A stretch of DNA of 64,000 bases from Sphingopyxis sp. LC363. Lineage in GTDB: Bacteria > Pseudomonadota > Alphaproteobacteria > Sphingomonadales > Sphingomonadaceae. Below are positions 1 to 8,265 of the stretch, one piece after another. Position numbers and translations under genes: made by a program. The notes beneath the pieces were generated by a model, which saw only the letters and a program-made list of their open reading frames with translations, ran no database searches and was not told where the DNA came from. Where the stretch lies: positions 1-64,000 of the forward strand of contig NZ_JNFC01000002.1 of the NCBI RefSeq assembly GCF_000756385.1. Reading direction: 5' to 3'. Each line of letters starts with the position of its first letter. Position 1 is the stretch's first letter.

Positions 1-9
1 GACGTACAG

Positions 10-216
10 ATCCTCCCCATCGCGAAGCGCTGGGGAGGGGGAGTGTTGGGTCGTCCAGTCCCCCGGACTGGACTTGGATTGCCGGGGGCAATCCAACCCT
101 ACACTCCGCGAAGCGGTGGTGGAGGGGTCTGGCCTTGCACCGACGCCTGACGGCGTCGACCCCTCCGTCAGCCCTGCGGGCTGCCACCTCCCCATCGCTG
201 CGCAAAGGGGAGGATT
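10..216. repeat. Dispersed palindromic intergenic repeat, copy 1
   Basis: The outer arms (about 10-36 and 189-215) are imperfect inverted copies built on a cctccccatcgc core. Between them are several smaller perfect hairpins, for example a ccag/ctgg hairpin near 55-72 and a gacgcc/ggcgtc hairpin near 141-156. The same outer arms bound repeats at 15076-15204 and 25131-25264. No gene is credible in 1-298. It could be a REP/MITE-like non-coding element, and transcription could fold it into a long stem. Confidence 0.7.
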
Positions 217-298
217 TGGACGACAGCTCTCCACCCCTAAGCCGACATCGGGGTGACGATCGCGCTGCGGCCCACTATGATGCTGGCGGGAGAAGCCC

Positions 299-658
299 AT
301 GACCAAGCACCGCATCTATTCGATCAGCGTCGCGAGCGTGTATCCGCATTATATCGCCAAGGCGGAGAAGAAGGGGCGCACCAAGGCCGAGGTCGACGAG
401 ATTTTCCGCTGGCTGACGGGCTATAGTCAGAAGGCGCTTGAGGGCGAGTTGGCGAAGGGCACGAGTTTCGAGGATTTCTTTGCCGCGGCGCCGAAGCTCA
501 ACCCGGCGCGCGAGCTGATCACGGGCGTGATCTGCGGCATCCGGGTCGAAAATATCGAAGATCCGCTAATGAAGGAAATCCGCTATCTCGATAAGCTGAT
601 CGACGAACTCGCCAAAGGCAAGGCGATGGCGAAGATTTTGCGCATTCCGGGGGAATAG
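299..658 (+). CDS. DUF2200 family protein
   Basis: This is a 119-residue cytosolic protein with no signal peptide or membrane segment. The N-terminus ([17 protein letters not shown]) and the motifs FRWLTGY and [14 protein letters not shown] are characteristic of the DUF2200 family, and the length matches that family. A ribosome binding site (gggagaa) sits just upstream of the ATG. It stands alone, about 70 bases from the convergent LysR gene. The function of the family is not established, and nothing in the context suggests a role. Confidence 0.85.
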   Translation: MTKHRIYSISVASVYPHYIAKAEKKGRTKAEVDEIFRWLTGYSQKALEGELAKGTSFEDFFAAAPKLNPARELITGVICGIRVENIEDPLMKEIRYLDKLIDELAKGKAMAKILRIPGE

Positions 659-725
659 TTGCCGCCGATGTTAATGGTGTTATCTTTGACGACGGCAATA
701 TTTACATTGTTAACTTTGCGTTGAT

Positions 726-1607
726 CTACGCGGCTTCGGGAGCCGCCATCTCTTCGGTCAGCCACGCGCGGAACCGCCGCATCGCGTCGCTCTCGGGGCG
801 CGACATCAGGCGGGTGAGCCAGTAGCGGCCGGCGTCGATCGCGACCGCGAAGGGCTGGACGAGTAGCTCGGCGGCAAGCTCGCGCGCGAACATCGAGGGC
901 GGCGCGAGCGCGACGCCGTGGCCCGAAGCGGCGGCGGCCGCCATCAGCGCCGAGCTGTCGAAAACGGGGCCCCGCAGGACGGGGACGGGCACGCCGGCGG
1001 CGGCGAACCAGAGCGCCCATTCGTCGGCGCGGTACGAGCGCAGCAGGCGTTCGGTGACGAGGTCGGCGGGTTTTTGAAGGCGCGCGGCGATCGCGGGGGC
1101 GCAGAGCGGCGCCAGCGGCGCGGCGAGCAGCGGCTCGGCATGGGTGCCGTGCCAGGCGCCGTCGCCGAAGCGGATCGCATAGTCGAGCGCCTCGCCCGCG
1201 AGGTCGACGCGGTTGTTGTTGGTCGCGATGCGCAGGTCGATCGACGGGTGCAGGCGCGCGAAGGCATCGAGCCGCGGCAGCAGCCAGCCGGTCGCGAAGG
1301 TGCCGACCACGCCGACCTTGAGCGCCTCGCGGAAGCGGCCGTCCGCATATTGATCGAGTGTCGCGGCGACGCGGTCGAACGCCTCGGCGACGACGGGGAC
1401 GAGCGCATGGCCCTCGTCGGTGAGCGCGAGGCCGCGCGGCAGGCGGTGGAAAAGGCGCGTGCCGAGGCGGCGTTCGAGCTGTGCCACCTGATGGCTGACC
1501 GCGCCTTGGCTGACGTGGAGCTCGATCCCCGCGCGCGTGAAGTTGAGGTGGCGCGCCGCCGCCTCGAAGGCGCGGAGGGCGTTGAGCGGGAGCTGGGCGC
1601 GGTCCAT
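726..1607 (-). CDS. LysR-type regulator (GcvA/AmpR-like), divergent from metallo-beta-lactamase
   Basis: This is a 293-residue LysR regulator. Residues 6-65 form the winged helix-turn-helix (LNALRAFEAAARHLNFTRAG, then VSQGAVSHQVAQLE), closest in style to GcvA and AmpR. The rest is a periplasmic-binding-protein-like effector domain, and the total length is normal for the family. The start codon lies 95 bases from the start of the B3 beta-lactamase gene on the opposite strand, the classic arrangement of a LysR regulator and its target. I infer that it controls that gene and itself. Whether it senses cell-wall fragments as AmpR does cannot be told from the sequence. Confidence 0.88.
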   Translation of the reverse strand: MDRAQLPLNALRAFEAAARHLNFTRAGIELHVSQGAVSHQVAQLERRLGTRLFHRLPRGLALTDEGHALVPVVAEAFDRVAATLDQYADGRFREALKVGVVGTFATGWLLPRLDAFARLHPSIDLRIATNNNRVDLAGEALDYAIRFGDGAWHGTHAEPLLAAPLAPLCAPAIAARLQKPADLVTERLLRSYRADEWALWFAAAGVPVPVLRGPVFDSSALMAAAAASGHGVALAPPSMFARELAAELLVQPFAVAIDAGRYWLTRLMSRPESDAMRRFRAWLTEEMAAPEAA

Positions 1608-1702
1608 GACCCGTCATTAATTATTCTTATGGCTTTGTCGAGAAATGATGCTTTGTCGTCGGGCCGGCGAACGGGCATTTCCGGGGACGAAGGGAGACGA
1701 AA
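1608..1702. promoter_or_regulatory. Divergent promoter region of LysR regulator and beta-lactamase
   Basis: These 95 bases must contain both promoters. An interrupted dyad TTCT-N13-AGAA at 1624-1644 is the right sort of size for a LysR-type site. It is only a candidate, because no strict T-N11-A box with longer arms stands out. A good ribosome binding site (gggagacg) precedes the beta-lactamase ATG. Confidence 0.4.
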
Positions 1703-2563
1703 ATGTTCGATGCAATCAACCTGTTCGCCTGGCTCGCGGGTGTGAGCGGGGCGCCGGTTCCGGCGGTCGATCCGCTGACGCAGCCGATCGAGACCTCGCG
1801 ATCGGCCGGGTGGCTGGCGCCTGCGGAACCGGAGAAAATTTTCGGTAAGACCTATCTTGTCGGTTTCGCGGGGATGAGCGTCGCGCTGATCGACACCGGC
1901 GACGGGCTGGTGCTGGTCGACGGCGCGCTGCCGCAGGCGGCGCCCGCGATCCTCGCCAATGTCCAGAAGCTGGGGTTCGACCCCAAAGACATCAAATTTA
2001 TTCTGAGCACCGAACCGCATTTCGACCATGCCGGCGGGCTCGCGGCGCTCGCGCGCGACACCGGCGCGACGGTGGTGGCGAGCGCGCGCGGTGCCGAGGG
2101 GCTGCGCATGGGGAAGCACGCCGACGACGATCCGCAGCTCGGCTATGGCGGCAGCTGGCCGGCGGTGGAGCGGGTACGCGTCGTCAAGGACGGCGAGGTG
2201 CTTAAGCTTGGCAAGACCGCGATCACCGCGGTCGCGACGCCGGGGCACACGATGGGCAGCATGAGCTGGCGCTGGCGCGCGTGTGAGGGCCGCGTCTGCA
2301 AGGCGGTGGTCTTTGCGTCGAGCCTCAATCCGGTGTCGGCCGACGGCTATCGCTTCACCTCCAAGGCCGGCGCGCCCTTTGTCGAGGGGTTTGCCGCAAG
2401 CTATCGCAAGATGGACGCGATGCCGTGCGACATATTGATCTCGGCGCATCCCGACAATGCGGGGCCGGGGCGGTATAACGACGCGCCGGGCGCGTGCCGC
2501 GCCTATGCCGACAGCTCGCGCAAGCGGCTCGAGAAACGGCTGGCGGAGGAGCGTACGCGATAG
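1703..2563 (+). CDS. Subclass B3 metallo-beta-lactamase, Glu-116 variant (B3-E type)
   Basis: This is a 286-residue MBL-fold hydrolase. Subclass B3 is indicated by the zinc-site pattern: TEPHFDHAGG (residues 103-112), PGHTMGS (H182) and SAHPDN (H249). The SLNPVSADGYRF segment (208-218) is also typical of B3 enzymes. In most B3 enzymes the first ligand is His-116; here it is Glu (E104), followed by H106, D108 and H109. B3 enzymes with this Glu are known from sphingomonads and Cronobacter (SIE-1, CSA-1 type). The N-terminus is hydrophobic and could be an export signal. The expected activity is zinc-dependent beta-lactam hydrolysis in the periplasm. The divergent LysR gene suggests inducible expression. 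Confidence 0.85.
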   Translation: MFDAINLFAWLAGVSGAPVPAVDPLTQPIETSRSAGWLAPAEPEKIFGKTYLVGFAGMSVALIDTGDGLVLVDGALPQAAPAILANVQKLGFDPKDIKFILSTEPHFDHAGGLAALARDTGATVVASARGAEGLRMGKHADDDPQLGYGGSWPAVERVRVVKDGEVLKLGKTAITAVATPGHTMGSMSWRWRACEGRVCKAVVFASSLNPVSADGYRFTSKAGAPFVEGFAASYRKMDAMPCDILISAHPDNAGPGRYNDAPGACRAYADSSRKRLEKRLAEERTR

Positions 2564-2643
2564 CAATCAATTCTGCGGCTTTTCAACCTTGTAAGCCCCC
2601 GCAATCGCGCTAGTCTGACGGCGAGTTTACGGGGGATTGCTCG

Positions 2644-3756
2644 ATGTTGGACGCCGCCTTGCTGTTCGCTTTCCTGCCGGCTGCGGCGCCCGCGCCGCCC
2701 GTCACCGGCAATTCCGCCTATTCGCAGCAACTGCTGGCGTGGAATCCCGGCGAGATCCGCTGCGACGGCGCGGCGGTTCCGGGCACGGCGTTGCGCCCCG
2801 GCGTCGATGTGGCGACGATGGACCCGCAGCGGATCAAGCCCATATCCTATCGTTTCGCAATCGACGGTGCGGGGCGCACGCACTCGATCGTGCGCGACAG
2901 CGGTAGCGTTTCGCCCTTCGGGCAGGATATCGACCCGGCGCTGGCGGCGAGCCGCTTTGCCGCGGGGGCGCCGCGCGCGAATTGCGAAATCAGCTATTCG
3001 CCGCAATTCGCGTCGCTGGCGCAGGCGCCGCTCGCCGACATCGCCGCCTATTCGATCTTTCCGACCGGGCCGAGATTGCCCAAGGCGGGTTGGGACCGCT
3101 TCGCCGCCGCCGGCGATTGCCGCGACAAGCCGCGCCCGGTCGCGCTGCTGCGCGCGCGTCCCGATTTTGCGAAGCTGAAGGCGACTCCCGGCGTGCGCGA
3201 CTGGTCGCTCGTCACCTATGACACGGATGATGAAGGGACCCCGGTCAATGTGCGGATCGCGCATGGCACCGGCAATGACGAACTGGACACCGCCGCGATC
3301 GAGGCGGTGCGGGCGTCGCGCTTCACCGGCGGTGCGCGGACGGGCTGCCTCTATCCCTATTGGCGCGGCGCGGCGAAGATTGCGGCGCCCGAACGGCCCG
3401 ACAAGGCGGCGATGCGCCCCGCGAACGCCGCTTGTCCGGCAAAGATCGAGTGGGCGAGCCGGCCGACGACCTCTTATCCGACCGCCTATCGCAAGCGCGC
3501 GATCGAGGGCTGGGCGATGGTTTCGTTCGACGTCGCGCCGTGGGGCGAGGTGGGCAATGTCAAGCTGCTCGAAGCGCAGCCGTCGGCGGATTTCGGCGGG
3601 CAGGCGATCTCAATCGTGCGCAGCGGCCGCGTCGTGCCTTCGGCGCGGGGCGCGTCGGGCTGCGTCGAAACGGTGAAATTCCTGATGCCGGATCGCAATC
3701 AAGCCGACGATGAGGATGAGACGCCGGTCCAGCGACAAGACGTGCCTATTTTTTGA
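2644..3756 (+). CDS. Secreted protein with TonB C-terminal-like repeats
   Basis: This 370-residue protein starts with a short hydrophobic stretch rich in Ala/Pro that looks like a signal peptide. Two segments resemble the TonB C-terminal fold: about residues 195-240 (GTPVNVRIAHG ... IEAVRASRF) and about 282-350 (YRKRAIEGWAMVSFDV ... AISIVRSGRVVPS). There is no N-terminal transmembrane anchor plus Pro-rich linker as in true TonB, so it is probably not the energy transducer. The start is supported by ggggg upstream. Six cysteines suggest disulfides in the periplasm. The function is unknown. Confidence 0.7.
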   Translation: MLDAALLFAFLPAAAPAPPVTGNSAYSQQLLAWNPGEIRCDGAAVPGTALRPGVDVATMDPQRIKPISYRFAIDGAGRTHSIVRDSGSVSPFGQDIDPALAASRFAAGAPRANCEISYSPQFASLAQAPLADIAAYSIFPTGPRLPKAGWDRFAAAGDCRDKPRPVALLRARPDFAKLKATPGVRDWSLVTYDTDDEGTPVNVRIAHGTGNDELDTAAIEAVRASRFTGGARTGCLYPYWRGAAKIAAPERPDKAAMRPANAACPAKIEWASRPTTSYPTAYRKRAIEGWAMVSFDVAPWGEVGNVKLLEAQPSADFGGQAISIVRSGRVVPSARGASGCVETVKFLMPDRNQADDEDETPVQRQDVPIF

Positions 3757-3833
3757 TGTGGCTTCGGTCGAGCCGGCACCAACCAACCGCCGAAACCGCG
3801 TCCGGTATTGGGGGCTGCTCGCCGCTTCGCCGC

Positions 3834-5072
3834 CTATTTATCGACGACCAGACATGGCTGGCCGTCCTTGCGCAGCGCCGCGCAGAAGCTTTCGGCCTCG
3901 CCCTTGTTCGCGAAGCCGCCGGCCTGGAGGCGGGTGAGCTTGCCGCCCTTGACCAGATAGGGCTGGCGTCCGGCGAAGGCCGGATTCTTCTTTTCGAGCG
4001 TCGCCCAGAGTTTGCGCGCATTGCCGTCGACGCCGAAGGCGCCGAGCTGGGCGCGCCACGGGCTGGCGGCGGCACCGCTGTGGACGCGAACGGGGGCGGG
4101 GACCGCCTTGACCGGTTCGGATTTGGCCGGCGCGGGTTCGGCCTTGGCGGGTTTTGCCGGTGCCGGGGCGGGCGCCGACGGCAGCGGGCCGCTTGCGGGC
4201 GGCGGCGCGTAGGTCGTGCCCGGCTGGCCGGTCGCGGCGACGGCGTCGGCGGTCGCTTCGGCCGCCGCCGCCGCCGCGGCGCTGGCGACGGGCGAGGGCG
4301 GCACGGCGACGCTGCGGATCGGTTCGGGAAGCTTCGCGGCGGATGGCGGCGCGGGCTGTGCCTTGATCACCGGCGGCGGCATGTAGCTGGTACCGGGGGT
4401 CGAGGCGGGCAGGCTCGCCGTCTTGATCGGAGATGCGGGCGCGGGTTTCGGCGTGGCCGGTGTCGCTGCGCTGACCGCGGCGAGGCGCGCCTGCTGTTCG
4501 CCGCGCTCGATGTCGGGAATCATCGCGAGGCCGCGCTGGCGCTGCTCGAGCGGGATCAGATTGTCGAGCTGGACGAGGCGCGCCGAGGCGATGGCGAGCC
4601 CGGCGTCGCTCGCGCGCTTGGTGAGTGCATAAGCGCGCGGCCAGTCCTGCGCCGCGAGGTCGCCGTTGAAGTGCGCGGTGCCCAGAACATATTGGGCGCG
4701 CGGTTCGCCGCGTGCGGCCGAGCGGGCGATGAAGGTCATCGCCTCTTCGCGCCGGTTCGCGGTGAAGAGGACGAGGCCGAGATTGTCCTCCGCCTGCAAA
4801 TGTCCCTGTTTCGCGGCGCGGCGATACCAGGCTTCGGCTTGGCCCAGATCGGTCGGCACGCCGCGGCCGAGCTTGTACGCCTGGCCGAGGTTGAACTGCG
4901 CATCGGCGTCGCCGGCGATCGCGAGCGGGCGCCATTCGGCGACGGCCGCCTGATAATTGCCCGCCTGCCAGGCATCGACGCCGTCCTTGACGTCGGCAAA
5001 GGCGGGTGCCGCCAGCATCGACACAAGGGCGAGCGGAAGGGCCAGTGAAACGGGGGTGCGGAACGAACGCAT
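3834..5072 (-). CDS. Sel1-repeat and SPOR-domain periplasmic protein
   Basis: I place the start at the ATG preceded by ggagaa at 5072, giving a clear signal peptide (RSFRTPVSLALPLALVSM ... APAFA). Then come Sel1-like TPR repeats (AQFNLGQAYKLGRGV, AEAWYRRAAKQG, AQYVLGTAHFNGD), a long Ala/Pro linker, and a C-terminal SPOR domain (WRAQLGAFG ... TRLQAGGFANKGEAESFCAAL). SPOR domains bind glycan strands stripped of stem peptides, mainly at division septa. The gene is divergent from a parA-like gene whose operon ends with a second TPR/SPOR protein, so the two flank a common cassette. Confidence 0.85.
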   Translation of the reverse strand: MRSFRTPVSLALPLALVSMLAAPAFADVKDGVDAWQAGNYQAAVAEWRPLAIAGDADAQFNLGQAYKLGRGVPTDLGQAEAWYRRAAKQGHLQAEDNLGLVLFTANRREEAMTFIARSAARGEPRAQYVLGTAHFNGDLAAQDWPRAYALTKRASDAGLAIASARLVQLDNLIPLEQRQRGLAMIPDIERGEQQARLAAVSAATPATPKPAPASPIKTASLPASTPGTSYMPPPVIKAQPAPPSAAKLPEPIRSVAVPPSPVASAAAAAAAEATADAVAATGQPGTTYAPPPASGPLPSAPAPAPAKPAKAEPAPAKSEPVKAVPAPVRVHSGAAASPWRAQLGAFGVDGNARKLWATLEKKNPAFAGRQPYLVKGGKLTRLQAGGFANKGEAESFCAALRKDGQPCLVVDK

Positions 5073-5329
5073 CTTATTCTCCAATGACTTGCGCGGCATG
5101 ACAGCGGCTGCAGTCCCCGGATGCTTCATAGCGCCAATTGGCTAACACGGCGTTAGCGACAAAATGCGGCGCGCCGAACTTGATCCGTTCTGGGACAAGT
5201 TGGTCTTGAGGGATTGTTTACCATATTCGCGAGCAAGTCGTTCACCTTCTTTTTATCATCGTTAACCCAATTTTAGCGCCCCGCATGGCATCCCTTCGCC
5301 GATTTTTGGATTTCCGAGGGGGTAACGCA
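5073..5329. promoter_or_regulatory. Divergent control region of SPOR gene and parA-like operon
   Basis: About 257 bases separate the two gene starts. A perfect inverted repeat GCTAAC-N5-GTTAGC lies at 5141-5157 and is a candidate operator. The stretch around 5208-5280 is AT-rich for this genome (attgtttaccatattcgcg, then tttttatcatcgttaaccc) and probably holds the promoter of the parA-like gene. Confidence 0.45.
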
Positions 5330-6052
5330 GTGCGCGTATTGGCATTGGCTTCACAGAAAGGCGGGTCGGGCAAGACGACGCTGTCGGGGCACCTTGCGGT
5401 GCAGGCGCAGCTTGCCGGCGCCGGCCCGGTCGTCCTGATCGACATCGACCCGCAGGGCTCGCTCGCCGACTGGTGGAACGAGCGCGAAACCGACCTTCCG
5501 GCCTTTGCCCAGACCACGGTCGCGCGGCTCGCCTCCGACCTTGAAATCCTGCGCCAGCAGGGCTTCAAGCTCGCCGTCATCGACACGCCGCCGGCGATCA
5601 CCATGGCGATCCAGAGCGTGATTTCGGTTGCCGAGCTGATCGTCGTCCCGACGCGCCCCAGCCCACATGACCTCCGCGCCGTCGGCGCCACCGTCGACCT
5701 GTGCGAACGCGCGGGCAAGCCGCTGGTGTTCGTCGTCAACGCCGCCACCCCGAAAGCGAAAATCACCAGCGAGGCCGCGGTTGCGCTGTCGCAGCACGGC
5801 ACGGTCGCCCCGGTCACGTTGCACCACCGCACCGATTATGCCGCGTCGATGATTGACGGCCGCACGGTGATGGAGGTCGACCCCAACGGACGCTCGGCCG
5901 ACGAAATCCGCCAGCTGTGGACCTATATGAACGATCGCCTCGAAAAGAATTTCCGCCGCACGATCTTTGCCGCACCGATCCCGACGCAGGGCAATTACGG
6001 CGCGGTTCGCCCGATGGGTGGTGGCTTCGGCCGCCGCATCGCCGGTCAGTGA
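5330..6052 (+). CDS. ParA/MinD-family partition ATPase
   Basis: The protein is 240 residues from a GTG at 5330, chosen because it follows a strong gaggggg site and because ParA proteins begin right at this strand; an ATG at 5285 would add 15 residues. It has the deviant Walker A motif QKGGSGKTT near the N-terminus, switch I/Walker A' DIDPQGSLADWW, and Walker B LAVIDTPP. Such ATPases dimerise on ATP and position DNA or protein complexes. There is no adjacent canonical ParB; instead a protein with a ribbon-helix-helix-like C-terminus follows 14 bases downstream. A role in positioning a cell-envelope or division complex is plausible given the SPOR neighbours. Confidence 0.88.
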   Translation: MRVLALASQKGGSGKTTLSGHLAVQAQLAGAGPVVLIDIDPQGSLADWWNERETDLPAFAQTTVARLASDLEILRQQGFKLAVIDTPPAITMAIQSVISVAELIVVPTRPSPHDLRAVGATVDLCERAGKPLVFVVNAATPKAKITSEAAVALSQHGTVAPVTLHHRTDYAASMIDGRTVMEVDPNGRSADEIRQLWTYMNDRLEKNFRRTIFAAPIPTQGNYGAVRPMGGGFGRRIAGQ

Positions 6053-6066
6053 CGGGAGCGGGAACC

Positions 6067-6750
6067 ATGGGCGAACCGAAACCCCTCGCATCGCTGAGCG
6101 CCGGACTTCTGGCGCGCAAGGGCGGAGCGCGTCCCGCGATGCGCCGCCAGCCGCTCGGCAGCGGCCCCGCGCCGCTCAATACCGGTGGCTACGACGACCT
6201 TGGCTGGAACGACATGGGATATGATGTCGACCCCGACCAGTCGAGCGAACCCGCGCGGATGCTCGACCTGAAACCTTTGCTCACCGGATCGGTGCTGGCG
6301 CATAATGTCGAGGCCGAACATGCGGTCGACGACAGTGCCGGCCACGAGCTGGCGCCCGACTTCGCCGCGCCCGCAGACGATTTCGGTACGGACGATTATG
6401 GCGTCGGCCAGTTCGCGCCCGAAGCGGCCGAGGTTCCCGAGGTCGTCCGCCAGCAGGAATCGCTGATCGAACGCGTCGCCGCGGTGGCGCGCAAAGTCGA
6501 AGCGCGCCCCGAGCCGAAACCGAAAAAGGAAAAGGCACCGCGCGCGCTGCGCGCCCGCGAAAAGGCTGCGTTCACGCTGCGCCTCGATGCCGAACGCCAC
6601 CTGCGCTTGCGGCTTGCGAGCGCGGTGACGAACCGGTCGTCGCAGATGATCCTGACCGACCTGCTCGACGAATATCTGGCGTCGCTGCCCGAAATCGACG
6701 CGATGGCGAGCCGCCTGCCGGCCGCGCGCCCGGCGCGCGGGTCGCGCTGA
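6067..6750 (+). CDS. Putative ribbon-helix-helix-like partner of ParA-like ATPase
   Basis: This is a 227-residue acidic protein. The start is the ATG at 6067 after gggagcgggaacc; a longer frame from 5917 overlaps parA and is not used. About residues 1-150 are low-complexity and acidic. About 155-177 are Lys/Arg-rich. The last ~50 residues (FTLRLDAERHLRLRLASAVT, then SQMILTDLLDEYL) look like a ribbon-helix-helix fold, as in ParG or CopG proteins. It sits between the ATPase and the TPR/SPOR lipoprotein with short gaps, so one transcript is likely. I infer that it is the DNA- or ATPase-binding partner. Confidence 0.6.
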   Translation: MGEPKPLASLSAGLLARKGGARPAMRRQPLGSGPAPLNTGGYDDLGWNDMGYDVDPDQSSEPARMLDLKPLLTGSVLAHNVEAEHAVDDSAGHELAPDFAAPADDFGTDDYGVGQFAPEAAEVPEVVRQQESLIERVAAVARKVEARPEPKPKKEKAPRALRAREKAAFTLRLDAERHLRLRLASAVTNRSSQMILTDLLDEYLASLPEIDAMASRLPAARPARGSR

Positions 6751-6773
6751 AAGACATAAGAGGGGGACCCATC

Positions 6774-8174
6774 ATGAACCGCAAATTGCTGAAGAAGCTG
6801 GCCCTTTCGGGCTTCGTCCTCGGCGTCGCGACCGGGTGCAGCGGCATGGGCAAGATGGCCGATGCGCCGTCGCGCGCCGCCGGAACGCCCGCGCTTGCCG
6901 CCAAATCGGCGGACAAGGCGCGCGCGGCGCTCGAAGCCGGCAAGCCGAGCAAGGCCGTCGGCCTTGCCGAAGCGGCGGTGGCGGGTAGTCCGCGCGACGC
7001 CGGTTTTCGCGCGTTGCTGGGTCAGGCCTACCTCAATGACGGCCGCTTCGCCTCGGCGAGCGCGGCGCTGACCGAGGCGATGGAACTCGGCGCGACGGAC
7101 AGCAACACGATCCTCTCGCTGACGCTGTCGCAGATCGCGCAGGGCAAGAATGGCGAGGCGGTGTCGCTGTTGACGCGGCATCGCGACACGGTTCCGGCGC
7201 CCGACCTGGGGCTGGCGCTCGCTTTGGCGGGCGACGCCGAAGGCTCTCTCTATGTCCTGGGCCAAGCCGCGCGCGCCGAGGGCGCCGAGGCGCGGACGCG
7301 GCAGAATTTTGCGCTCGCGCTCGCGCTGTCGGGCCGCTGGGCGCAGGCGCGGATTGTGGCGTCGCAGGATCTGTCGCTCGACAAGCTCGAAGGCCGGATG
7401 GCCGAATGGTCGAAACTCGCCGAACAGCCGAACGCGCAGGTCCGCGTCGCGGGCCTGATCGGCACCGAGGCGCAGCAGGACGCGGGGATGCCGGTCCGCC
7501 TCGCGCTCAGCAATTTCGCCGATACGCAAATGGCGGCCGCCGAGCCGGTCAGCGCGCCTGCTGTGCTCGCCAGTGCCGATCCGGCACCGGTCGCCGACTA
7601 TGCGCCGCCGCCGCCGGTGCTCGCAGATGCGGGCAGCACGATCCGCAGCGTCGAATTGCCGATGCCGGTGCGCACCAAGGGCGGCGTCGTGCCGGTCACC
7701 GAATTGCCGCAGCCGACGCCGGCTGGCGAGATGATCCTTGCCGAAACCGCACCCTATCGCGCCGCGCCGCGCGCCCAGGGCGAGGGGCGCATCCGGCCCG
7801 CGCAGCAACAGGCGCTCGAACTCGCGACGGTGCTGATCCCCAAGGCGATGGGTTTCGACGCGAAAAATCCCGACGGCTGGGCGGTGCAATTGGGCGCTTA
7901 CGACAGCCTGGCGATCGCCAAGGAAAAATGGGGCACGCTGAAAAAGCGCAACAACATGCTCGGGAATTTCCCGGCGTCGAGCCATGCCGCGACGATCAAG
8001 GGCCGCACTTACTATCGCCTGACGGTCAACGGCCTCGCCTCGCGCACCGATGCGACGAGCCTGTGCAATCAGCTGAAAGCACAGGGCCAGACCTGCTTCA
8101 TCCGCGCGATGGGCGGCGGCGAGACGATCCAGTGGGCGGCGAAGGCGGGTTCGATGCGGCTCGCATCGCGATAG
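6774..8174 (+). CDS. TPR and SPOR-domain lipoprotein
   Basis: This is a 466-residue protein with a lipoprotein signal (LALSGFVLGVATGC; the lipobox Cys is about residue 22). TPR-like repeats cover about 40-230 (AKSADKARAALEAGKPSKAV, FRALLGQAYLNDGRFASA). A Pro/Ala linker follows, then a C-terminal SPOR domain (WAVQLGAYDSLAIAKEKW ... YYRLTVNGLASRTDATSLCNQL). It is probably anchored in the outer membrane and binds septal peptidoglycan. It ends the parA-like operon and mirrors the Sel1/SPOR protein divergent from that operon. Confidence 0.85.
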   Translation: MNRKLLKKLALSGFVLGVATGCSGMGKMADAPSRAAGTPALAAKSADKARAALEAGKPSKAVGLAEAAVAGSPRDAGFRALLGQAYLNDGRFASASAALTEAMELGATDSNTILSLTLSQIAQGKNGEAVSLLTRHRDTVPAPDLGLALALAGDAEGSLYVLGQAARAEGAEARTRQNFALALALSGRWAQARIVASQDLSLDKLEGRMAEWSKLAEQPNAQVRVAGLIGTEAQQDAGMPVRLALSNFADTQMAAAEPVSAPAVLASADPAPVADYAPPPPVLADAGSTIRSVELPMPVRTKGGVVPVTELPQPTPAGEMILAETAPYRAAPRAQGEGRIRPAQQQALELATVLIPKAMGFDAKNPDGWAVQLGAYDSLAIAKEKWGTLKKRNNMLGNFPASSHAATIKGRTYYRLTVNGLASRTDATSLCNQLKAQGQTCFIRAMGGGETIQWAAKAGSMRLASR

Positions 8175-8197
8175 GGCAGATTTTCCGGAAAAGGGGG

Positions 8198-8228
8198 AGG
8201 GGCGTGGCCGCGAGGCCGCGCCTCTTTT
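8198..8228. terminator. Bidirectional rho-independent terminator
   Basis: A 13-pair stem (gaggggcgtggcc with ggccgcgcctctt, including a few G-T pairs and a gcga loop) is followed by TTTT. It lies between the convergent TPR/SPOR gene and the DUF4189 gene, so it can end both transcripts. Confidence 0.65.
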
Positions 8229-8265
8229 GCATTATAAGGCGGCCGCAAACGACGGCTGCCGAGGG

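Noticed and set aside
583..2566. Long minus-strand frames (583-1617 and 944-2566)
   Set aside because: They are Arg/Ala/Pro-rich shadows of the LysR gene and the beta-lactamase gene in other frames, without domains.
5285..5329. Upstream ATG start for the ParA-like gene
   Set aside because: The extra 15 residues are not family-like, and the GTG at 5330 has a much better ribosome binding site; it is kept only as an alternative.
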